This document shows, piece after piece, positions 19,688-30,000 of a stretch of 64,000 nt of DNA. A model generated the notes under the pieces. That model had not been told where the DNA came from. It did not search any database and saw only the letters and a program-made list of their open reading frames with translations. This DNA comes from Parietichytrium sp. I65-24A (taxonomy: Eukaryota; Sar; Bigyra; Thraustochytrida; Thraustochytriidae), in the NCBI GenBank assembly GCA_012862575.1, contig BLSF01000030.1, forward strand, positions 313,584 to 377,583, in the 5' to 3' direction. Both the position numbers and the translations under genes were made by a program. Position 1 is the stretch's first letter; each line of letters opens with the position of its first letter.

Positions 19688-22600
19688 TTATTCAATTGCA
19701 CTAACTGCTGATGACAGTACATTCTGAGAACCAAGAGGTTGGCCACACGAGGGCTTCGACAAGGCGTTCGGGAGGACCTTTCCATACCTCATGTGTGAAT
19801 ACACTTTGGGGGCAATTATAATGAGCAATATAGACACATCGTTGAGCAGTACCACTCCTGATCGTGTGAACATGATGGTATCCGCATTATTGCTGGTGAC
19901 TGCCAAAATTGGGACGCTGAGGACCAGAAGCTGTAGCGACGAAAATAGCACAAAGCGAAGCGATTTGGCCTCAGAAAAAGCTAGGTCGATGTGCAGACTA
20001 TTGAACGCAATGTAGCTGACAACTCCAAGAATGAAGATATGATAGACTAGAATTGCGACCACAAAGCCGCCACTATTCTTGCTCCAACACAGACCGATGC
20101 TTTGGAGCGGATAATTGTGCGCAAGATCAGTTGATGTTGTGGTTCGTTTGTAGGTCAACGGGTCCAAGAGAGTCCATCCGAGGCACAAAACCATGTCGAC
20201 GGAGATCATACAAATGACCCAGACCCAAAGCCTTCTCGATGATATAACTCGTCTCGACTCGATCTGATCCTGCTCAGAGCCGTACCAAAGCTTGCTGCGA
20301 AAATCAATGCTGAAAAGTTTGTTCGCTCGGAACAATTTAGCTGCAAGTGGCGCAATAGTTGTCATGAAGCCAACACAGTAGAGCCATACCGATAGGCGAC
20401 AGGCCATGTTAGCTTGCTCCACGGAATTGCGATCGTCAATCGTCAGAGGCAAGATTGTGCTAGTGGAGACCATGCTGCCAATGATCACGAGAACTAAGAA
20501 CTCAAAGTGCGCGGCTCGCACAATAACATGCCCTCGGTTAGCGAGTACCCAAATCAAGGAGGCCACGCTCAGGCCCATACTAAAGACGAAACCACCAATA
20601 CTGAACGCAATTGTTGCGTCCGAGGCGAATTGCTTATTTTCCTGCAAAATTGTGATTTGAAGGCTGGAAGAGAAAGAGTTTCCGGCCTGGTCGACTACCA
20701 TCAGTTCAAATTTGTCGACAACTGACTCATATAACGTTGAACACTCCGGCAGATAATACAGAGGTATAGAAAAAACGCTGCCCATCGTGCTTCCGGAGGA
20801 CGTGAAATTAGATATGAAGCCTCCGTCTAACTTTGCATTGTCGTTCTCGCCCCAAAATAAGGTCCCATATCCTGGCTCGGTTACCAAATGCAGAGTCACG
20901 TCGTCGCCATCTTTGTCCACAGCGATTGCCGAGAAGTTTACACGAGAACTCCAACCTTCACCGCAGAACGATACCGGGCTACTTGGATCATAAGTAATCT
21001 CAGGAGTATCCTGCAAAGGCGAAATCGCAATGGATACCTTGGCTTCTTGCTTTGCAGCCCGAAGCCTGTCCCCACCACAGTCATAAGCCGTAAACTCGAA
21101 GGAGTCCTCTCCGTAGGCGTCCGAGTCCGGAATGTAAAAGACCGAATTCGAAGAATTTCTCAAGACTGCGCTTTGAATAGACTCCGAACCCAAAAGTTTG
21201 AGGTAATCTACGTAGTTCCAGTCTCGAATGCCAGTTTCTACCGAGGTGTCCAGTTCAATACGAAAAGTGTCGGCACGAAATGATGGTTGGCAGATTGCTT
21301 CATTGAAGACGAAATAGAAACCTTTTCCGTTTGTTGCCTCATTTTTTTCCCGCTGGACCTCCGCGTCGTAAATCGTCTGCCAGGAAGTGTACTCTTCGTT
21401 CCAAACTCGAATTCGGACTATACTCCCTCCTCCCCGCGAGAAACCAGCCTCCATGGCTATTGGAAATACTGGTGTTTCGTACTTAACAGTGATAAACTCT
21501 GTGAAACCTTGACTATTGTAGTTCTCCACTTGGGAGTAATTGTATGCCCACTCCGCTCCAAAGCGAATAGACGCCTCCCCTCCTACACTAAAACCAGGGA
21601 CAAGAACCTGCTTTGACGGAGCCCACGCCCCCAAGAGCTCTCGAAAATCGGCGCGACGGACGCCGGAAATGACGAGACCTTCAGAACCAAATTCGGCCGC
21701 TTCCTCTATGCTGCAATCATCTGGGTATATCGGCCACAAGTTTTCTCGGGAGGACATAACACACGGAACAAGAGTGGTGCTATTCGCTGGCCAATATCTG
21801 TAGTTTGGTAAAATGGTCACTGTAAATGTCTGCTCACTGCCTTCATCGTCGACAGCTGTTACTCTTCCGTCAACAAGTGTCACCCCTTCGCCATCAGAAT
21901 ACGCACTCGAATACGCACCGTCGTATTCTGGGCTTAGATATCGATCGATTCGTACGTACATTCCGATATATATCTCGAAGTCTGGATCTTCAAAACGCGA
22001 ATCGGTGCATTCCCCATGAAGAAGCTTGCCATCCGTGTAGCATTCCGGTGGTCCCGTAGCTCGAAGAGGATGCCCGTCGAACTCTCCCTTTCCGGTTCCG
22101 AACGAAGAGAAGTCCACCACAGCGGACGCATACTGTTGAGTCACTGTTCCAACATCGAAAATATTGAATGTTGATTCAATCGGGAGACGGCCGTCAATCG
22201 GGTCTTCCATATATAATTTTCCGTGAGATGGCAATTTGGTAATAACGATGTTGACTCCCGAGTCGCCCTCTTCATCGGTTGCGTTGAGCAGAATTTTCTT
22301 GCCTGGATACGCCAGGTCTTCGTCTATTTGCACCTCTTGCCCGAACGCCTCGGGGAGTTTATTGGACATTAGCGCCTTAAGGGAGATTGTCAAGACATCC
22401 GAAACCAAGCCCGATGCCCGCGATTTAGCTCGAATCGAAAAGCTCTCCGTTCCTTCAAAGCGTGCAGGCGTATTATACTTCACCGTCAACCCGTCTTCAA
22501 ACAGTAGGATTAATCCTACGGAAACCACGTCTTCATCCTCAAAGGCGGTACCAAACGCTTGTGTGAGTGAAAGCGATTGAGAGGTCAAGGTCCCATATTC

Positions 22601-23962
22601 TGGAACCGACTCGAAAATCACGTCGAAATCCTCTCCAATCGGAGAGAGGAAATAATTTGCTAGATAAAGGTAGGTTTCAAGCGTTTCATAGGTTTCCAGG
22701 CTGAAGGTCCGCGTTGAGGAGTAATCGGCGGCGAGTTCTGGTGCTGCATACGGCCAGATATGAAAGTCTTGAGTGGTCTGATTCTCGTCGCAGACTCGCA
22801 ACCAAACAGGACTGGAAAAACCCTGGGCTGATGTAACACGCAGAAGAGACTCTCCAATTACCTCCGACCCAACAGCAACAGCAGCACCTGAAGTCGTTGA
22901 GACTGTAAGCACCGACGGTATGCTAAGAATTGTGACGTTCTCCGGAACTGATATTTGAAAGGTATTCCCGCCAGTAGTGTAAACCGCAACCGCGGCGAAT
23001 GGCGAAAACGTCAGCTCGGAACCATCAGCTGGTGTGTTGGAGGCCGAGAGATGCGGAGAGTCAAATGCCAACGCTGTCGGAATCTGCTTCACGTCGCTGA
23101 CCGCAGAATAGGTCAAGCCATGTCCATAGTCGTCGTTCAGCTGCCCAAGCAAAAGATCATACTTTGCACCTGCAGTCCCAAGATTCGGAACTCGTTTGGA
23201 ATCCACCGGGAACTCACATGAAGCACTAGCTAGACTGTTCTGAGAGTCCGTAGAAACACAGCGCCCAGCGTCGAAAGTATATCCGATCAGAAGGTCATTG
23301 GGCACCGAGTCCGGCCTTAGAGTGAAGTTCAGTAAGTCGGCCACTTCATTTTCACTGAGCGCGCGAGACCAAACATAAAAGTCGTCCAGAGAGCCCTTGA
23401 AAGGTGTGTTCACATTCGAGGTTATTTCGCTATCGAATGGAGCGGAGTTATAAAGAATGACCCCGAAATAAAGAGTTTGAAAACTGTTCACGAGCGAAAA
23501 CCCCTCTTGGGTAGTTTCGCTGATCAGTTTGCCATCTACGTATGCTCGCGATAGTCCATCCTTGAGAGTGATGACAAAGTGGTACCACTTTTCGAACTGG
23601 ACTTCGAGGCCACCATTTTCCGGAGAAAACGAATTATAATTTTGGAGTGTAAGCCATCCGTCAAAGAACTCCAAATCAATAAGATAGTTGTCTTCCTTCG
23701 TCACGATTCTCCACACCACGCCCGGGTACTCATCTACGTGGTCAAATTTAACCCAGCAAGCTATTGTGGCACCATTGCTCAACGCTGCAATTGCATCGTC
23801 GGATTCAAAATCAAAGACACCGTTCGCTATGCCAGCGATCGGAACGCGCCCCTGAAACCTGAGATGATACCCGCGCTTCGATGCTGAGCTCGCCGTCAGA
23901 CTGCACAAGAGGACGCCAAAGAGAATCACTGTCCACACCGTCCCTACTCGCTTGGGTTGCAT
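19688..23962 (-). CDS. Family C (GABA-B-like) GPCR with laminin-G-like ectodomain, paralogue 2
   Basis: Predicted receptor of 1424 residues. The first in-frame ATG (23962) precedes a signal peptide (VWTVILFGVLLCSLTASSA). Domain order equals that of the downstream paralogue: LamG-like (ACWVKFD, GSLDDFYVWSRALS), cadherin-like repeats, a galactose-binding-like segment at about 800-926 (DWNYVDYLKLLGS) and seven helices at about 1115-1390. The helix region shares HVIVRAAHF, WTLLDPLTYKR, LCWSKNSGG and FSEAKSLRFVLFSSLQL with it. The cytoplasmic tail is much shorter (about 35 residues), so downstream coupling or trafficking may differ. Both genes point the same way, 1.7 kb apart, which indicates tandem duplication followed by substantial divergence; the seven-helix block is the most conserved part. 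No intron is evident in either copy. G-protein coupling is family knowledge, not visible here. Confidence 0.88.
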   Translation of the reverse strand: MQPKRVGTVWTVILFGVLLCSLTASSASKRGYHLRFQGRVPIAGIANGVFDFESDDAIAALSNGATIACWVKFDHVDEYPGVVWRIVTKEDNYLIDLEFFDGWLTLQNYNSFSPENGGLEVQFEKWYHFVITLKDGLSRAYVDGKLISETTQEGFSLVNSFQTLYFGVILYNSAPFDSEITSNVNTPFKGSLDDFYVWSRALSENEVADLLNFTLRPDSVPNDLLIGYTFDAGRCVSTDSQNSLASASCEFPVDSKRVPNLGTAGAKYDLLLGQLNDDYGHGLTYSAVSDVKQIPTALAFDSPHLSASNTPADGSELTFSPFAAVAVYTTGGNTFQISVPENVTILSIPSVLTVSTTSGAAVAVGSEVIGESLLRVTSAQGFSSPVWLRVCDENQTTQDFHIWPYAAPELAADYSSTRTFSLETYETLETYLYLANYFLSPIGEDFDVIFESVPEYGTLTSQSLSLTQAFGTAFEDEDVVSVGLILLFEDGLTVKYNTPARFEGTESFSIRAKSRASGLVSDVLTISLKALMSNKLPEAFGQEVQIDEDLAYPGKKILLNATDEEGDSGVNIVITKLPSHGKLYMEDPIDGRLPIESTFNIFDVGTVTQQYASAVVDFSSFGTGKGEFDGHPLRATGPPECYTDGKLLHGECTDSRFEDPDFEIYIGMYVRIDRYLSPEYDGAYSSAYSDGEGVTLVDGRVTAVDDEGSEQTFTVTILPNYRYWPANSTTLVPCVMSSRENLWPIYPDDCSIEEAAEFGSEGLVISGVRRADFRELLGAWAPSKQVLVPGFSVGGEASIRFGAEWAYNYSQVENYNSQGFTEFITVKYETPVFPIAMEAGFSRGGGSIVRIRVWNEEYTSWQTIYDAEVQREKNEATNGKGFYFVFNEAICQPSFRADTFRIELDTSVETGIRDWNYVDYLKLLGSESIQSAVLRNSSNSVFYIPDSDAYGEDSFEFTAYDCGGDRLRAAKQEAKVSIAISPLQDTPEITYDPSSPVSFCGEGWSSRVNFSAIAVDKDGDDVTLHLVTEPGYGTLFWGENDNAKLDGGFISNFTSSGSTMGSVFSIPLYYLPECSTLYESVVDKFELMVVDQAGNSFSSSLQITILQENKQFASDATIAFSIGGFVFSMGLSVASLIWVLANRGHVIVRAAHFEFLVLVIIGSMVSTSTILPLTIDDRNSVEQANMACRLSVWLYCVGFMTTIAPLAAKLFRANKLFSIDFRSKLWYGSEQDQIESRRVISSRRLWVWVICMISVDMVLCLGWTLLDPLTYKRTTTSTDLAHNYPLQSIGLCWSKNSGGFVVAILVYHIFILGVVSYIAFNSLHIDLAFSEAKSLRFVLFSSLQLLVLSVPILAVTSNNADTIMFTRSGVVLLNDVSILLIIIAPKVYSHMRYGKVLPNALSKPSCGQPLGSQNVLSSAVSAIE

Positions 23963-25765
23963 CTCGAACCCAACTCGCTGATGAGCCCATGCAAGCAACC
24001 AACCCGGATGAACTCCCCTATGGTGATGCGGCTCTGTCGATGCGCAGGAGTGTCAACCCTTTACGAGGGAGTGGTGTTCATTACACGATTTCAAAGTTCA
24101 AGCTGTAAAAACGAAACTTGACCTTACTGTTAGTCTGTAAGGCCACACTGCTCGTCATTTAAACTCATTACAACTCAAGCGAATACTCACAGTCAATTCA
24201 ACCCTCCAAAGGAGCTTGCCCACTCGTACTCTCAGAAAAGGCTCGACCCCCCCCTCATTGGAAATTTATTTATAAAGAGACCGATCTACGAGCTCATCAG
24301 ACTTATGTCGCCGCGATGTATTTGACCGCAGATGAGGGTTGCTCTGGGGAAGAGATTGTGTTTGACCAGGGTTTTTGTCCTCAAATTGGACGATTGCTTT
24401 CAACACAGCACTGATGTCAGTCACTGTAAACTCTATGTAAAGTTGGAAAAGAGGCTGTTAGAATTTTGGACACAGAACAAGTGCACGTCGACTTGACTGT
24501 GAGTACGAAAGCAAGACCGTTTGAGAGGAGCAACCGTCCAACCTAACCCAGGGCCAATGCCTAACCTGATCGAAACGGCTTCTGTGATAGTAACTAGCCA
24601 CGATAGCTAAGCATTTGGTGCAGAAGTGTCTCGCTCTTTCTGCATACCTCGCGTGCACTATAGCTACGGTATTGTATGACCTAATTTTCGCTTAATAAAT
24701 TTCGCGTGTTCATGCAGACAGAGACACAGAACCAGCAGAAGCGAACGACAGCGAGCAGCTTGTAGGTACCACCCCACGCATAGTGGGTTGCATTTCTTCT
24801 GACTGATACCGGTAATACGTACTGTACTAATTCTGCGAAACACTAATAGCTAGCTAGGATCCGAGCTAGCCGTTAAAATCGCGCTGAGCCTGAGCAGAAT
24901 AGCCTTGCCGCCCTCTCAAGATCTGAAGAGGCTTCATTTGCGTTTCACTTGTGAGCACGCCAATGCACGCCCCAAGGGTCTTGATTGTGGTTACTTTTGC
25001 TTTTCTTTTCTCAGTTTGATTTGGGTTTGAGAGGAACTTTTACAGCTGATCAGAGTAACAGTCTACAACCCTCATCATCGTGCGTCACCTCTCAATCCAC
25101 CACAGTGGCCATGTTGATCCAGAGTTGGCGAGAAATGGAACGTTAAAAGAAGCAAACAGCAATCGGGGGAGCACAGCTCGTTCTCATGGGAGATTACAAT
25201 CAGATGCGAGAAAGAGCCTTCCTCACTCGAATAGACCTCTCGATACACAAATTTCAGAAGTTTACAACTAGTCGACGTTCGAGCGGAATTTTGTGGATTT
25301 TTTCCTTCCTTTATGTTGGTTTGTCGTTGGCTCACCCTTGAGGAAAGCGACAGAGTTCCAGGAGGCTAAGGCAGTGAGGGCCTGAAGAAGATGATTTTTG
25401 TCAAAGAACAAGTGCCCCTAACCTTTCCAGCGGGTGTTGGAGCTCTGTAACAAAGGAGGCCTTTTGCTCCTCCTGCTAACCGTTATATTGTGCGGAGGAT
25501 ATCATCGAAGTTACCGCTCCACGAAAGTCTCTTCTTCCCTCTTTCATGACTTTCGAAACCTACCTTGTACCTTAGATGGATTTGATCAAGATGAAAACAA
25601 GTACTTTGCATTATGCGATACTATTTTCTGATCATGAACTCTCAAGTCTGACTCCGCCCATCTCAGATCCGCCAAGACGTCAAAGTAAGCTCATTCGAAG
25701 TTTTTTTCATCTCCTTGCGGCTTCGCAGTCCGCTGCCATCACCAAGCAAGTTCAGGCTACATGTA

Positions 25766-25783
25766 TTTGGTACCGGTACCAAA
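25766..25783. promoter_or_regulatory. Perfect 18-bp palindrome
   Basis: TTTGGTACCGGTACCAAA reads identically on both strands. It lies between divergent genes and about 30 bp from a second near-palindrome (CAGTACTAGTAC). It could be a dimeric transcription-factor site; function is unknown. Confidence 0.5.
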
Positions 25784-26396
25784 GCGCGTGAATCTGAGTA
25801 CTCACAATCAGTACAGTACTAGTACCCACGCATGGAACAAGGTCGCAGTCCCAGGAAGCAGTCACGCGATTCACATTTTGGCTACGGTCAAAGCCGAAGT
25901 CTTCATTCAGAGCTCCGTTTTTAAGTCCAACTCTTGATCTCCACCCCATCTTCCGCTATCAATCGTTACCTCGTTGCGCTTCATTCGAATGTGGCCGGCG
26001 AATTTGTAACGTTTTCCCCGTCGCGCTCTGTGAGAACCCTTCATACATGTACTGTTCATGAAAATGCGCTTCTGAAATAGAGGCAACTTTTAAAATGGTA
26101 ACTTTCTGTTATGAGGATTGCGAATCTCAAATTTCTGCACGCGGGCTTGCGCATGGCGCCAGATGGCAGTTCACACGTTCAAAGCGATCCTTTCGCTTCA
26201 GCCGCCTCAGGCCGCCGGTGATCGAACTTGTCTGTGAATGTAAAACCGTGCGGAGGAAAGTGAGCACAGAGTCCAAATAATCCAAACGGCCATTCGGCAG
26301 AGAGTCATCAATTCCGCTCATCCGCCTGGCTGAACGGGCGGTTCCATCCCGCGGCCATAGGCGGCCAACAAAGTCGGCAAACCTCTCGGATTTCAC

Positions 26397-26440
26397 CATC
26401 ATCAACATCAACATCGACATCAACATCAACATCAACAACA
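26397..26440. repeat. (CATCAA)n hexanucleotide repeat
   Basis: About seven imperfect CATCAA or CATCGA units, about 570 bp upstream of the kinesin start. Confidence 0.85.
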
Positions 26441-27006
26441 TAGCAACACCCAGCAACAGCGATAACTTAGCAAAAGCGTTCCGCAAGGCATTCAAAAGTT
26501 AATCTAACTGTCGCACACCTCTGGGTCCAGTGAGTGTTATGATTTGCCTAGCTGGTCCGCAGCTGTGTCGGCGAGTGCTAGGCCAGGGGTAACCGCGGGG
26601 ATTGCAAGTCCTATAGATAGTACTACACGCGGCATAGATGCTCCTACCTACTTTCGGGCTCGGTGGAAAGTCGCAGTTGGAAAAGAGCTCGAATTGAAAG
26701 CGATTTGAACGGTGTGATTTAAAAATGCCATGTGCGAGCTCTTGTTGTGGTCTTCCGGGAGAGCAGCAGAACCGAAACAACCTCGGCAAAGACACACTAG
26801 TACTATAACGTGCTGCGGGCCAGGTGGTTGGAGCACGGTCGATCGGTGATTGGCAGTTAGTTGGTCAGCAGTTGTGAATTGCGGATTGTCGGGCGAAAGC
26901 GCGCAAGTTCGAAAGTTGGAAAGTTGGAAAGTGCGATAGTGCGATAGTGCAAGCTGCGCGAAAGGGGACTTTGTGAGGAGACGCGGTTAGTTGGAACGCT
27001 GCGAAA

Positions 27007-30000
27007 ATGAGCTCGAAAGAGAGGCTGAGTCTGGACGATGAGGAAGAAGGCTTCGATGAAGCAATCTCCGTGTCAGTGAGGGTGCGCCCCATGAATAGCA
27101 AGGAGCTGCGGTCCAGCAACAACGATGCGTGGAAAGTGGTGGAGGGAAAGTCGATATACTCGAATGTGGAAGGCTCGTCCCATACTTTTGACAATGTGTT
27201 TGATGCAAGCACGAGCACCCGCCAGGTTTACGATAGAGTTGCGAGACCGCTTGTGTCTTCAGTTCTGGAAGGCATGAACGGGACGGTCTTTGCATACGGG
27301 CAGACCGCCTCTGGGAAAACATACACTATGCAAGGAGAGCCAACCAGTCCTGGTATCCTGTTGCTGGCTGCGGAGCAAGTCTTTGAGGAGATAGAGCGCA
27401 AACCACACTTTCAATTCCTTCTCCGTGTGTCCTACATTGAAGTTTACAACGAGCAGATCAAAGACTTACTCAGCGATAGTGACACTAATTTGCGCATTCG
27501 CGAAGACAGAGACAAAGGTTTCTTCGTGGACAATTTGCAGATGAAGAGCATTGTGTCCGTCGACGAGCTCTGCATCGCAAAGGAAGAAGGCGAGCGTCGA
27601 CGCCATGTCGGAGAGACTAACATGAACATGCGGTCAAGCCGGTCGCACACCATCTTTAGCATTCGCATCGAGATGCGCGACACGCGCGTCGGAGGCGAGG
27701 AAGACGAGGAAGACGACGAAGATCAGCTCAAGTCCAATGGCAAGCGAAGATTGTCACAGCAAGACGACGACCGCAGATTCGGAGTGCTGGTTGGTCAGCT
27801 CAACCTTGTGGACCTCGCTGGATCCGAAAATGCTCGGTCAACTGGGGCTGAGGGAGGCCGGCTCAAAGAGGGAGGAAATATTAACAAGAGCCTTCTCACA
27901 TTGTCGCGGGTAATCTCCCAGCTCGCAAGCACCAAGGGCAAGATTGGGTTCATCAATTGGCGCGACAGCAAGCTCACACAGATTCTGCAGCCTTCACTTG
28001 CTGGCAATTGCCGGACTGCCATCGTGTGCTGCGTCACCCCGGCGTCCAAATACTCGGAAGAAACGAAAAGCACCCTGAGCTTTGCCAGCCGCGCCAAGCA
28101 GATTCGAACTCGCGCTATTGTAAACGAGGTTTTGGATGGTGAAGGCGAGATGCGCAAGCTAAAGAGAACCATTCAGTCGCTCCGCATGGAGCTCGCGTCC
28201 CAGCAGGAGATCAACGCCGAAAAGTCCGCTCTTGAGGTCAAAATCAGGGATCTCAAAGCTCTGCTTCTGACAGGAGGAGCCAGGGTTGACCAAGAGGGAC
28301 CTGCTATCGAGGAGTCTGCTGTTGCTAATGTCGACAGTGACGCGCAGGCTTCGAAGCGCCGAAAGAAGAAGCATCGCGAAACCTGGTGCCCGGGAGACTT
28401 TTTTGCGCCACTTCAACCAGGCACAGGTACAAAGAACGCCATGGTGTCCGTCGGCGAATCCGAAGAAGATGACAACATCAACGAAGAGATTGAGAACAAG
28501 GAAAACGCAGCCCCTGCAAGCATGCGTGATGAAAACACCGTCGAGGAACCGCTCTTTGCTGAGGAGCGAATTGCGGCACTCAAGAAGAAATTGAACGAGA
28601 AAACCGAGAAGATTGTGGACCTTGAAAGCATCCTCTCGAAAGAACGTCAAGAGTTTAGCGAGAGAGCAAACACTCACAGCGAGGAGCTATCCAATGTGAA
28701 AACCCAATTCGAAACTATGGAGAACAATCTCCTGGAGCGCATAGCGGACTTGGAGTCCGAGATGGAGGTCTTCAAAACCAATGCACACGAGAAGGAAACG
28801 TCCATGAAAGATGCAAAAGATACTGTCCGTGCCCGTCTAGAAGAACGAACTGCTGAGTGCGCAGATCTCAAAGACAAAATCGTTAGACTTGAAGCGGACT
28901 TGGAAGAGAAGGAATCCGCCACTCGTGCCCTGGAGAGCTCTTTGGACCAATCGCGTCTTCGTGAAACGGAGCTCCAGGACACCCTTGACGCGGAGCGTGC
29001 TGCACTGTATGCCAAAGCAGAATCACACAAAGGCATCTCGTCGGACATGCAGAACACAATAGCATTGCTCGAAGGGCAGGTTGAGGAGCTCAGCAAATCA
29101 CTCGCAAAAGCGAAGGAGGATCACTCGGTCGCTCGTGGCGAGGAAAGCAGCGAGATGGATGCTCGCCTTGCAGCTCACGCAGCCTCCCAGGACCTTCTTG
29201 AATCCCAGATTACCTCACTCAAAGCGGAGAACACTCAGCTTGAGGCAAAGGTGCTAGAGCTTGAGGACGTCTTAGTGAACGCGGAGCTTGACACTGAAAC
29301 CAAAGCTTCTGAGGTCAGCGACCTGAGAAAGCAGATGGAAGCCGGAGAATTGCGTCTTGCCGAGTTGATGAAAGCCGTCCAAGAGGCAGCTCAGCAGGAA
29401 TCAATGTTTGAGTCAGCAGAGCAATGCATCGTGTCCATCAAGACACTCTTCTGCGAAAGAACGCAGGCCGGTGCATCGGCAGAGCAGCTTCAGCAAGAGA
29501 AGGCTGCATGGGAGTCACGCGTGGCCGAACTTGAGGCTCAGATTGGTGTTCTTCAGGGTCAGTTGGACGCTCGTACCGAGTCTGAGGATAAAGCTGTCGC
29601 TGAAGTGGAAGTATCTCGCAGCGAGCTTGGGAAAATCAAGGAGGAACTCGCCGAGAAAGAGTCGCTTCTGGTTGCTCTTGGCGAGGAAGTCGATGCGCTC
29701 CAGACACGAGAGGATACATTGTGTGAGGAGGTTGAAACTTTGAAAGAAGAGCTGAGCGCTCGGGACACCACTGTTCTTCAGCTTGAGGAGCAGATTGCCA
29801 ATGCCGCAGCTTCTCGCGAATCTGAGAACGGAAGCGAAGAGATGCTTGTTGGCCTTCAAGAGCGACTGGCAGAAAAGTGCAAGGAGCTTGAAGAGAACCA
29901 TGCAAGCCTCACATCTCTTTCTGAGGTTCTTCAGGCCAAGGAGCAGGATTACGAGAGAATGTCTTCCGAGCTTGAAGCGCGTGTTGTTGAGCTGAAGAGT

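Larger units (their letters stand above)
23963..27006. other. Divergent intergenic region, GPCR 2 to kinesin
   Basis: Three kilobases with no supportable gene. It holds the 5' flanks of both neighbours. Notable are a perfect 18-bp palindrome at 25766-25783, a CAGTACTAGTAC motif at about 25814-25825, an ACTAGTACT motif at about 26796-26804 and a CATCAA hexamer run at 26397-26440. Short open frames show no family resemblance. Confidence 0.6.

Noticed and set aside
24000-26860. Several 60-120 codon frames, including a hydrophobic Leu/Met run at about 26400-26440
   Set aside because: The Leu/Met run is the CATCAA repeat read on the minus strand; the others show no homology, start context or codon pattern of the neighbouring genes.
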